This document shows positions 23,032 through 33,077 of a stretch of DNA of 64,000 bases, in pieces. How positions within the stretch are numbered: position 1 is the first letter of the stretch; the number at the start of each line of letters is the position of its first letter. A model generated the notes under the pieces. That model saw only the letters and a list, made by a program, of their open reading frames with translations. It was not told the DNA's origin and did not search any database. Origin of the DNA: Tilletiopsis washingtonensis (Eukaryota; Basidiomycota; Exobasidiomycetes; Entylomatales); NCBI RefSeq assembly GCF_003144115.1, contig NW_020312019.1, positions 231,780 to 295,779 of the forward strand. Reading direction: 5' to 3'. Made by a program: the position numbers and the translations under genes.

Positions 23032-25132
23032 ATGACCGACGCACCACCGCCCGCTGCCGCGCCGCCCGCCGCTGAGACCGAGGAGCTCAAGTGCGTTTCG
23101 GGCGCATGCGTCACGACCGCGTTGCACTGACCTTCTACCCGGCGCACAGCGAGGACGGCACGCCGCTGTCGGAGAACCAGAAGAAGAAGCGCGCCGCAAA
23201 GGCAGAGAAGGAGCGCAAGAAGGCAGAGACGGCCGCGCGCCTGGCCGCCGAGAAGCAGGCCAAGGAGGCCAGCGAGGTGGTGAGTGCGCTGCCAGCGTGG
23301 ACAGAGAGAGGCAGCCTATCGCTGCAGGGAAGCGATGCGGCGGAGGCCTGCACAGGCATCGCTGCGCTCGCGGAATCGGACGTGCGGGCACGGCATGCGG
23401 CAGAGATAGCGGGAACGGCGATGCGTGCTCTCGCACAGCCTCAAGCAGAGCCAAACGCTGATGTGTGCTCTCGCAGGACTTCGCTGCCCAGAACTACGGC
23501 CCGCAGCCGCTGAACCAGAGCCGCGAGCGCACGGGCCGGACGTTCAACCTGATCAGCGAGTTCAGCGGCGAGCGCGATGGCGAGGCCGTCATGTTCTCGG
23601 CGCGCATCCAGACCTCGCGCTCTCCCTCAGGTGAGTGTGCAACGACCGATGTTACGCTGGAGCGAGGCTCACGCAAGCGCTGCAGCCAAGATGGTCTTCT
23701 TGACGCTCCGTGCGCGCTTTGACTGCGTGCAGGCCATTCTGGCGCAGACGCCCGAGGTGGTGTCGAAGCAGATGGTCAAGTGGGCCGCCGGCCTGCCGGC
23801 CGAGACGCTCGTGGCCGTCGAGGGCACGCTTGTGAAGTCGCCTGTCCCGATCGAGTCCTCCACCGTCACGGTCAAGGACGCCGAGGTGAAGATCACGAAG
23901 CTGCACGTTATCTCGGCCATCACGACGACGGCACCGCTGCCGTTCTACGTCGACGATGCCGTGCGCTCCGACGCCGAGATCGAGGCGTCGCAGAGCACGG
24001 ACCGCCCGATGCCGGGCCTGCCGCTGGACCTGCGCCTCGACAACCGCGTTCTCGACCTGCGCACCGTCACCAACCAGGCCATCTTCCGCATCGAGCACGG
24101 CGTGTGCCGTCTCTTCCGCGAGTACCTCGACAACGAGGGCTTCCTAGAGATCCACTCGCCCAAGCTGCAGGGCGCGGCGACGGAGAGCGGCGCTTCGGTG
24201 TTCAAGGTCTCGTACTTCAAGGGCGAGGCCTTCCTGGCGCAGTCGCCGCAGCTCGCCAAGCAGATGGCCATCGCGGCCGACTTTGGCAAGGTGTACGAGA
24301 TCGGTCCCGTCTTCCGTGCCGAGGACAGCAACACGCCGCGGCACATGACCGAGTTCACCGGCCTCGACCTGGAGATGGCGTTCAACGAGCACTACCACGA
24401 GGTGCTCGACCTGCTCACCGGCCTCTTCACCTTCATCTTCCAGCAGCTGCCCATCCGCTACGCCAAGGAGCTCGCGCTGGTCAAGCGTCAGTTCCCCGTG
24501 CCCGACTTCCTCGTGCCCGACAAGATGCCGCGCATCACCTTCAAGGAGGCGATCGCCTTCCTGCGCGAGGACGGCGTCAAGAACGCCGACGGCTCGGAGC
24601 TGAGCGAGCTCGAGGACCTCTCGTGAGTGTGCGGTGCGGGTCTGCGTCTCTGCCTTCGTGCTCACTTCCGCCGCAGCACCGAGCAGGAGCGCATCGTCGG
24701 CCGCATCGTGCGGGAAAAGTTCCACTCCGACTTTGTCGTCATCGACAAGTACCCGCTGGCCGTGCGCCCGTTCTACACGATGCCCGACCCGGCGAACCCG
24801 GTGAGTTGCCGCGCGCTTCGACGGCTCGAGCCTGCCGTTCTGACGACCCGCCGCAGGAGTACTCCAACTCCTACGACTTCATCATGCGCGGCAACGAGAT
24901 CCTCTCTGGCGCCCAGCGTATCCACGACGCGCCGACATTGGAGGCGTCGATGGCCAAGGCCGGCGTGCCGGTCGAGTCGATGCCCTCGTACGTCAACGCC
25001 TTCCGCGCCGGCTGCCCGCCGCACGCTGGCGGCGGCATCGGTCTCGAGCGCGTCGTGCAGTTCTTCCTCGGCCTCGGCAACATTCGCCGCGCCTCGCTCT
25101 TCCCGCGCGACCCCAAGCGCCTCGAGCCCTGA
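23032..25132 (+). CDS. DPS1: Aspartyl-tRNA synthetase, cytosolic
   Basis: A 559-residue class IIb aminoacyl-tRNA synthetase that charges cytosolic tRNA-Asp. Exons: 23032-23090, 23150-23279, 23477-23630, 23686-24622, 24677-24800, 24857-25132. A Lys/Ala/Glu-rich N-terminal extension ([19 protein letters not shown]) matches the tRNA-binding extension of eukaryotic AspRS. An OB-fold anticodon-binding domain spans about 75-200. The catalytic domain has motif 2 ([15 protein letters not shown]) near 321 and motif 3 ([10 protein letters not shown]) near 525. No mitochondrial presequence is seen. The second intron, 197 bp, is longer than usual here. The last residues [10 protein letters not shown] are the expected family C-terminus. 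Confidence 0.95.
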
Positions 25133-25388
25133 GCGGCGGGCACGAGGGAAAGACACAATGCGATGGTGAAACAATCTATGGCATGACGTGGCGTCTGGGC
25201 CTCTCTGGCAGGCCTCCTCCTCCCCAAGTGTGTGTGCGCGTCCGCACGGCGCGCGTGACAGAGCCTGCCAGCGCTGCTCCCGCGCCGGGGAACGAGTAAG
25301 AGTAGACGGGTGCAAAGAGACAAAGCAGAGGGAAAGTGGCGAGCGGCGCTGCGTGCAGCCGCGCGCTGCTCTGTGCTTTTGGACTCGC

Positions 25389-27167
25389 TTAGAGCATGAA
25401 GCTGCGGAGGGCGCGGGTCAGTGCCTGCTGCAGCAGCGCGCAAGAGCGCAGCACTCACCTGAGCGGGTTCTCGAGGGCATCCTTGAAGGCCTTCATCCAC
25501 TTGGCTGCGGTGGCGCCGTCGACGATGCGGTGGTCGGCGCTGATGGTGGCCTGCATGACCATGGCCTTGCGCCAGCCCTGCTCGCTGGCATCGTCGGGCA
25601 CGATGCGCGCCTCGGTGCCGCCGATGGCGAGGATGGCCGACTGCGGCGGGTTGATGATGGCGGTGAAGTGCGTGATGCCCATCATGCCCATGTTGGAGAT
25701 GGTGAAGCTGCCGCCCTGGTACTCCTCGGGCTTCAGCTTGCCCTCGCGCGCGCGCGACGCCAGCGACTTGGTCGACGCGCTGATCGTCGCCAGGCCGCTG
25801 GCGCCGACGTCCTTGACGATGGGCGTGATCAGGCCCGTCGGCGTGGACACAGCAATGGAGATGTCGGCCTTGTGGTAGCTGCAGAAGGCCGTCAGTAGCC
25901 GTTAAGGGCTCGCGCAGCCGCACACGCGCGCAGACTCACCTGCGCACGAAGTCGCCCATCCAGCTGGCGTTCACCTCCGGCACCTCGCGCAGCGCCACAC
26001 CTGCTGCCTTGGTGATGAAGTCGCCCACAGACAGCTTGGCGGCCTTGGCCAGCGCCTTGTCCGCGCCGGCCTTCTTCTCGCTGGCGTCGTTGAACGCCTG
26101 GCGCAGCTTGAGCACGCGGTCCATCTCGACGTCAATCGAGACGTAGTAGTGCGGCAGCTGCTGCTTCGACTCGGTCAGGCGCGAGGCAATGACGCGGCGC
26201 ATGTTGCTGACGGGCGAGTCGGTGTAGTCTGCCGAGGCCGGGGCCGGCGCGCTCGGCGCCGGTGCAGAGGAGCGCGACGAGGAGGCAGCCGGAGCCGGAG
26301 CCGACTTGGCGGGTGCGGCGGGTGCGGCAGAGGGCTTGAATGCCTCAATGTCCGCCTTGACGATGCGGCCCGAGGGGCCAGTGCCCTTGACCTGCGCCAG
26401 CGGGATGCCTTGCTCCTGCGCCAGGCGCTTGGCCAGCGGGCTGGCAAAGATGCGCGAGCCCTCGGCGCGCGGCGCCGACAGCTGCTGCGGCTCCGGCTTG
26501 GACTCCTCCTTGGGCGGCGCCGGCTTGGACTCCTCCTTCTTGGGCTCCTCCTTGGGGGCCTCCTTAGCCTCCTCCTTGGGCGCCTCGCTGGCCGCAGCAC
26601 CAGTGTCTGCGTCAGCGGCAAGCGCATCGGCGCCCGAGAGGTCGTCACCCTCCTCGCCAATGATGGCAATGGTGGAGTTGACCGGCACGCCCTTGCTGCC
26701 GTCGCCAACCTGTGCGCGGGCGGTGTGAGGGGCGCCTGGAGCGCACAGCGTGCAGATCACTCACGAGGATCTTGGCCATCACGCCGTCGTCCTGCGCCTC
26801 AACGTCCATGGTTGCCTTGTCGGTCTCCTGCAAAGCGGCGCGAGCATCAGCAGCAGCACCTCACAGCGCTTCTGCGCATCGCCAGCACCGCGCGCGCACG
26901 CACAATCTCGAGGAGCACGTCGCCGGCGCTGAAGCTCTCGCCGGGCTGCTTCTTCCACGCGGCAATGCCGCCCTCGGTCATCGTCGGGCTCATCGCCGGC
27001 ATGTTGAACTTGGTGAGCGCGGCGGCGCGCGGCGTCGTGTGGAACGCAGCGGCGGCTGGGTGGAGAGTGTGTGAGCAGGGCAGGAGTGTTGGTCGAGAGC
27101 GCGCGGCCGCCTCACCGAGCGGGCGCGCGGCCGAGAGCCGGCGCGGGAGAAGACGGATGGCCTGCAT
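25389..27167 (-). CDS. LAT1: Pyruvate dehydrogenase E2, dihydrolipoyl acetyltransferase
   Basis: A 489-residue mitochondrial core enzyme of the pyruvate dehydrogenase complex. Exons: 27167-27116, 27055-26904, 26827-26765, 26709-25940, 25878-25459, 25401-25389. A short basic presequence precedes one lipoyl domain (about 30-105) whose ETDKATMD motif places the lipoyl lysine near residue 72, at the start of exon 3. A Pro/Glu/Lys/Ala-rich linker leads to the peripheral-subunit-binding domain (SPLAKRLAQEQG, then GTGPSGRI). A second linker precedes the catalytic domain, which carries the DHRIVDG active-site motif near 461-467. The last exon is only 13 nt and encodes SFML-stop across the junction; the NPLSFML ending fits other E2 proteins. 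One lipoyl domain is usual in fungal E2p. Confidence 0.95.
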
Positions 27168-27737
27168 CGTGAGGAGTGCAGCGACAAGAAGCGACGGAGA
27201 GAGGGAGTGGATGGAGGATGCAGAAGCAAGGCAGGGCCCGGATGATGAGGCGAGCCAGGTGGACCCGCGGCCGCGCACGAGCGAGCGAGCTCGGCGTCGG
27301 CCCCGTCGAAGAACTTGCGGCGGCGCTGCGCCGAGACCGCACCGCTCGTCTGCTGCTGCTGCTGCCAGCGCTCCGCCGCGCTCGGTGGCCGGCGCCGACA
27401 GAGGTCCCGCCGAGCAGTTGTTGTATTGCGCCGCGGCCGCAGTGTAAGCTGCGAATACAACGCAGGTGTGCCTTTGGGCGCCCGCGCGCACGGGCACCGC
27501 GCAGGCACGCCGCCTGCAGGCGCTGTGCTGGGGCGCCCCAGCGCTCGCTTTCGGCGGAGCGCGGTCCGGCGGCGCCCGGGAGCCGCCGTGGCGTGGGAGC
27601 AGCAGCTGTCGCGCCTCCTCCCCACACGGCTGACGTCTACCTTGTCAAGCAGAGAGGCATAGCATTAGGCACGTCAGGTCATGAAATACAGTCGGCAGGG
27701 CAGGGCAGCATCTACGAGTCGCGAGGCACCTCTCCGT
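27168..27737. other. E2 promoter and flavoprotein 3' region
   Basis: 570 bp between two minus-strand genes. Translations are Arg-rich and non-conserved in all frames. A short CTG/CAG run lies near 27350-27365. No RNA gene was seen. Confidence 0.45.
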
Positions 27738-29906
27738 CTAGGCGGCCTTCTTGAGGGCCTGCGTGTCCTTCTGCGCCTGCTGCGCCGAGACGCGCGGCAC
27801 CGTGCCCAGGCCGAGCCAGCAGCCGGCCCGCTTCCACAGCGGCACCGTGTCCGGCCGGCTGGCGTTGCGCGGCAGGCCCGTGTAGATGAGGTCGTCCCAC
27901 ACGGGGAACGTGGCGCGCTGCAGGAAGCGCCACTGCCAGTCCGGGTACATGGCCGTGACGCGCCCCGAGGCCTTGTCGACGTACCACGAGCCGCAGCCCG
28001 TGCTGAACACGAGCTTCGCCATGGCGTGCTGGATCCACTGCTGCTCCTGCAGCTCGGCCTCGAGCTTGACGTCGACGCTGGGCAGCGCGCGCGCCGTCGG
28101 CAGCTGCGCCTGCCCGGGCAGGTGCTTGATCTGCGCGTCGGTGGGCCGCGGCGCCTGGACGATGGGCTTGATGAGCTCGATGATGTAGCTGATCTGCGCC
28201 TCGCTCGTAAAGATCAGGCTCATGTGGCCCGTCGCGCTGTTCGTGCCCACGCAGGTCTGGCAGGAGGCGGTCAGCATGCTTCTCGCGCAGTACGCCTGCT
28301 GGTAGCACTCACGAAGAAGTTGGGCAGGCCGCTGAGCATCGTCGAGCGGTATGACATGGGTCCGCCGCCGCCGTGGCGCTCAAAGTGCTCGTGGATCTCC
28401 CGGCCCTCCTTGTCCCAGATGGTCATCGGGAACCCGTTGCGCGCCGTGGCGAAGCCCGTGGCGAGGATGATCACATCCGCCGGGAGCTTGCGCCCGTCGG
28501 CCGTCTCGACGTGCTTGGGGTGGATCTTGACGAGCTTGCTCGACTCGAGGTGCACGTTGTTGCGCTTCAGCGCCGGCAGGTACGTCTCGTCAATCACGCG
28601 CCGCTTGCATCTGAGGGAAGGGCCGCGTCAGACGTGCATCGCGCGCAGCGCTGACCGCAGCGCACACTCACCCGACCTTCATCTCCTTCTGCGTCGTGAG
28701 CAGCATGGGCCAGTACTCCTTCGGCGCATTGTTCTTGACGTTGGCGGTGCACTTGCGCGCCCACCACCAGCGGAACACGTGGCCGATGGGGTTGAGCTGC
28801 GTGATGAAGAAGTGCGACTCGAGCACCATCCACACGAGGAAGCGCTGCAGGTTGCGGAAGAAGGCAAAGTGCCGCACGAGCCAGCGCCAGCCGGGCAGCT
28901 TCGTGAAGGGGTCCTTGGGCACGGGCGCGTACCAGTGCTTCGAGCGCACGAACTGCGTGAGCGACTTGGCCTTCTCCGCGACCGGCGGAACGAACTGCGT
29001 GGCGGAGCAGCCTGCAGCGCAGGTGTCAGACAAGTGCAGTCTCGCGCGCGTGCAGCGTGCAACCGCTCCCTCCTGCCCTCTCTCACGCCCCTCTGTCCGT
29101 CTGCCGTGCGACTCACCGTTGCCCACCACGATCACGTTCTTGTTGTTCAGGTCCGCGTCATGGTTCCAGCGCGCAGAGTGGAAGAGCGGGCCCTCGAACG
29201 TCTCGTGCCCGTCGATGGTGCACTCGTTGGGCTGGCTCAGGCCGCCAACGGCCGAGACAAAGACAGGCGCGACGTAGTGGTGCAGCTCGCCGCCGTCGAC
29301 GTCCTCGCACCAGAGGTGCCAGAGGCTGGTCGACTTGTCGAAGCGCGCCTCGCGCACCGTCGTGGAGAGGTGCATGCGGTCGTTGAGGCGGTACTCGGCG
29401 ACGACAGTGAGGAAGTCTGCGCGTGCGTGAGCGTCCTGCACAGATGTCACGCGAGCTCACCGGACGACTCACACTCGCGCAGCTCAGCCTGCTTGGGGAA
29501 GAAACTGCTCCAGTCCGTCTTCTGGCGGAAGGAGAAGGAGTACACGGGCGAGGGCACATCGCAGCCGGCGTTGGGGTACTGTACTCGAGGTCAGCGCTGT
29601 GCTGTGAGCTGACTGTTCAGTTGCTGCTCACTGTGTTCACGCTCCAGGCTGTAGTGGAGGCAGCAGTGCGTCAGCCAAGCTGCCAGCGCCTCGTCGCAAC
29701 GACACCAAGTAGGGCGCCTGCCCTGCACTCCTCCCACCGCTCCACTCACTGCCGGCAGGCGCAGGCTCCTTGTCGAGGATGACAAAGTCCTCGACGCCGA
29801 GCCGCTTGCGCAGCATGCACGCCATAGCGATCCCGGAGACGCCCGCGCCGACGATGACGACCTGGCGGTACTGCGGGCGGATGTTCTTGCTTGCGTACGA
29901 CGACAT
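27738..29906 (-). CDS. FAD/NADPH monooxygenase of the Baeyer-Villiger/FMO family
   Basis: A 578-residue flavoprotein from seven exons: 29906-29750, 29648-29632, 29578-29473, 29416-29117, 29011-28672, 28610-28313, 28256-27738. The second exon is a 17-nt micro-exon needed to restore the conserved GTWSVNTYPNAGCDVPS segment. The N-terminal FAD-binding motif is GAGVSG at 20-25. The Baeyer-Villiger fingerprint FEGPLFHSARWN (FxGxxxHxxxW) lies near 163-174, although the final position is Asn where Pro or Asp is usual. The NADPH-binding motif GNGCSA is near 193 and the ILATGF motif lies in exon 6. Such enzymes insert oxygen next to ketones or oxygenate N or S atoms; the substrate cannot be inferred. 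Neighbours give no pathway context. A 50-bp duplication begins 10 nt upstream of the start codon. Confidence 0.87.
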
Positions 29907-29915
29907 GTCGGGCGA

Positions 29916-30010
29916 CAGCGAGATGGTGGAGCGGAGACAGGCGTTGCGAAGAATGCGGGGCCCGCCAGCGAGGTGGTGGAGCGGAGATAGGCGTTGCGAA
30001 GAGTGCGGGG
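29916..30010. repeat. Imperfect 50-bp tandem duplication
   Basis: The block GTGGAGCGGAGA-(C/T)-AGGCGTTGCGAAGA with its flanks occurs twice, with equivalent bases exactly 50 bp apart. Over the first 45 aligned bases there are three differences, all transitions (A/G, C/T, A/G). Copy 1 starts 10 nt upstream of the flavoprotein start codon, so the repeat lies in its leader or proximal promoter. Confidence 0.85.
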
Positions 30011-30457
30011 TGCCTTATGAGGCGGCCGCTCATCGGGCGCCAGAGTGGCACGTCGGCGCAACCATGAGGGGCAAGCGAGCGAGACACCGCAGGCGCGCCG
30101 CGTGAAACGGCGGCGCAGCTGAGGGTCCTGACCGCCCGCTGCAGCCGAGTTCCGAAGCGCGGGGTGCTGACTAAGCAGAGCCCAACACCTCGGCAGGCGT
30201 CCCAACCCCTCCGCATTCTGACAAGGCACCGCACACCACCAGCCGAGAAGGAGATGAGCCGGTACAGCTGCAGGTGCAGGAGAGATACTGCAGGCAAACC
30301 GTGAGGTGAAGGAGCGCCGCCAAAGATGGCCGGACATCGGCGAGGTGGAGCAGCGGTCTGTGCGCGCGGCGCCGCGTCGGGTGACCGGTGCGTGCGGTGA
30401 CTTCGCATGTCCGTCACCTGCTGAGCTCTACCACCACCTCGCTCCTGTCTCTTGTCT

Positions 30458-30463
30458 ACGCGT
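30458..30463. promoter_or_regulatory. ACGCGT (MCB-like) site upstream of ORC4
   Basis: A palindromic ACGCGT lies 22 bp before the ORC4 start codon. In budding and fission yeast this is the core site of MBF, which drives G1/S genes. Binding here is an inference; one such hexamer by chance in this gap is not very unlikely. Confidence 0.4.
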
Positions 30464-30484
30464 CTCGCCAGCACCGCAGGCGCC

Positions 30485-32972
30485 ATGTCGCCGCCGCAGC
30501 AGCGCACCTCGGGCCGCAAGCGCCGCGCACCGACGCATCTCGACGAGGCCTCGCAGTCGCCGCCGCCGCTCACCAAGCGCCCGCGCAAGGCCGTCGCTGC
30601 AGCACAGGCCGGCGGCTCGAAGCCAAAGGCCGCACGCACGACCAAGGCGAAGCAGCGAACAGCTTCTGCCAGCAAGAGTGCCAGCGCACAGCCAGAGGGC
30701 GCTCAGGATGGCGCGGCCTCCACCAACGGCGCGCAGGATGGGCCTTCTCTCGCTGCTGCCAACATGTCACCGGCCGAGCAGCCGGGCCAGGCGTCCGGCA
30801 GCGCAGGCGCAGCAGTCCACGGGGCAGCACCTCCGGCACCGCTCGCCGCGCCAGACCCAACCACGTCCGCACGAAGTCCCTCGCCCGTCATCACACGCGA
30901 AGCGCCCGAGGAGATCGAGCTGTCCGCCTCGCCCTCGCCGCAGCCACAGGCGCTCGGCGCCTCTGCGCTCACAGCACTTCCAGCCGACGTGCTCGAGGCA
31001 CACCTGCCGGGAGCACGCGCACGCGTGCTGCAGCTGCTCGCTGGCTCGCTGCCGCCGCCGCGAACTCAGGGTGCTGAATGTGTCGGGCTCGGCAAGCAGT
31101 GGACAGACCTGCGAGGCGCACTCTTCTCCACTGTCGCGATGGGCGAGGGCAACAGCGCGCTTGTCATCGGGACGCGCGGCACGGGAAAGAGCTTGGTGAG
31201 TGGCTGAGCGTGCGGATCGGCGCCTCGCAGAGATGGTGGCCTGCAAGCCATAGCCATCACGTCTCAGCGCCCCTGTGCTGATGCTCATTCCCGTGCAGCT
31301 CTTGCACTCGGCACTGCGCTCTCTCCCGGCAGACAAGCCCTTCCACCACGTGCATCTCGACGCCTCAGTGCAGACGACAGACGCGCTCGCCATGCGCGAG
31401 CTGGCGCGTCAGCTTGTGCACGCCGGTGCTATCACTGTGCCGGATCAGGAGCGACTAGGTCTCTCGCGCACAATCGGCGGGCTGGAGGATGACGATGAGG
31501 CGTCAGAGGTCTCCGATGACGAGGAAGATGAGGACGCGGCTGCGCAGGCAGAAGCCAAGCCAGAGGCGACAGAGGAGGAGCTGAAGGAAGCGGTTGCCGG
31601 CGCAGTGCTAGTGAGTCAGCCTTGCGCTGTTGCAGCGGAGCGCTGCTGACGCGCGTGCAGTCCTCGATCGCGACGACGACGTCCACGCTCCTCACGCTGC
31701 TCTCGGGCGCGCCAGCCGGAGCGCTGCCGCTGGTGATCTCGCTCGGCACGTTTGACGCCTTCACGCCTCGGCCACGACAGGCACTGCTCTACGTGCTGCT
31801 CGATGCCGTTCAAGCCGGCTCATACGCGCCTGGCCTGGCTGTCATCGGCATGACGAGTCGGCTCGACACGACGGACCTGCTGGAGAAGCGTGTGCGCAGT
31901 CGCTTCTCGGGCCGCAGCATCAACGTCTACCCGCCCGGCGCCGCAGCGTGGCAGGCGTTGGCGCGCACAGCCCTCGAGCAAGGATTGTCCCCGAGCCTCG
32001 ACGCGAGCGCTTTCAACACCGCTTGGTCACAGGACGTTGAAGTGAGTCTTGCGAAGCACGCGCCTCGTATCTAGCTGACACTGGAGTCCTCGCAGCGGAT
32101 CATGGGCGACGGAGCATTTCAGCAGCTGCTGCGCGGACAGCATGAACTGAACGCAGACGTACGCGCACTCTATCGCATCTTTGTGCGTGTGCCGCTGAGC
32201 TGTCTACGAGTGCAAGTGCTGACTCTACTTCCGACCTGCAGACCGTCGCTGTCTCGGCTCTGTCGCCCGCCGCACCGGAGCTCGACCCACGATCGTTTGT
32301 GAACGCTGCGCTGGTGCAGCGTGCAGATGCGACAGAGAGCGTTCTAGGAGGTGCGTGCTGTCGCGGCGACCTCACGAGTCGCGTTGTCTGACCGCTTCAC
32401 GCAGACCTGACAACGCCGGAGTTCGCGCTTTTGGTCGCTGCCAAGCATCTCGCGACGCGCGACCGCTCGGTCTTCAACTTCGAGATGTGCTTTGCTGAGC
32501 TTGCGCGCTGGGCCAAGCGCGCGCAGCGTGAACGCGAAGGCGCTGGCACCGGCGGCCTCGGTCTCGTAGGAGACGGGTCCACACGCAGTGCTCGGCGAAC
32601 GGTTCAGCGATCCGGCGGCGGCAAGGAGGGCGGTGCTTTGGCCGATCGGCACCGCGCCATGATGGTGAGACCGCGCGTGCGTGCAGGAGCGAGAGCTGAA
32701 GCTGACTCGCGCACCTTCAGTCGTTCAACTCGCTCCTCGAGCTCGAGCTGTTCCTGCCCGACGCCATGTTCGCCACGATCTCGCACCTGCCCGGCCCGCA
32801 GGCGGGCAGTGCAGCCCTCTCGCGCACCGCGCGCGGCGCAGTGCGCACCGAGTACCTGCGTGTGCGCTGCGCTCTCGACGCTCCCGTCATCGCCCGCGCT
32901 GCCCGCAGTCGGGCTAGACGTGAGGCGCTCAGCACGAGCCTGATCCAGTGGGCCACCGCGGCCAGTGGCTGA
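30485..32972 (+). CDS. ORC4: Origin recognition complex subunit 4
   Basis: A 703-residue AAA+ subunit of the origin recognition complex, which binds replication origins and loads MCM. Exons: 30485-31195, 31299-31610, 31661-32041, 32096-32182, 32242-32350, 32405-32664, 32721-32972. The first ~180 residues are a disordered Ala/Pro/Ser region with an AT-hook-like basic patch (SGRKRRAP). The AAA+ domain begins near 185, with Walker A GTRGTGKS near 229-236. An acidic insert (SDDEEDEDAA) follows. The Walker B position reads PLVISLGTFDAF, so the usual Asp-Glu pair is Gly-Thr. The arginine-finger segment LLEKRVRSRFSGR, important for Orc1 ATPase in other species, is intact. A winged-helix region closes the protein. 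The upstream in-frame codon at 30452 is TTG, so ATG 30485 is the start. Confidence 0.92.
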
Positions 32973-33077
32973 GGGCCGCTCTTCACTCGCGCAGCGATGC
33001 CGGGTCTGTATGAATATAATCTAGGTGACTGAGCAGGTGGTGGTACAATGAGGTAGAAGGAGCAAAGGCACGGTCGA

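Larger units (their letters stand above)
29907..30484. promoter_or_regulatory. Shared upstream region of flavoprotein and ORC4
   Basis: 578 bp between divergent start codons. On the flavoprotein side it contains an imperfect tandem duplication. On the ORC4 side it contains an ACGCGT hexamer at 30458-30463, 22 bp before the ORC4 ATG. That hexamer is the core of the MluI cell-cycle box bound by MBF in yeasts. Confidence 0.5.

Noticed and set aside
27681-29612. Plus-strand open frame of 643 codons over the flavoprotein gene
   Set aside because: Antisense shadow of the flavoprotein exons. It also crosses that gene's introns, and its composition is not protein-like.
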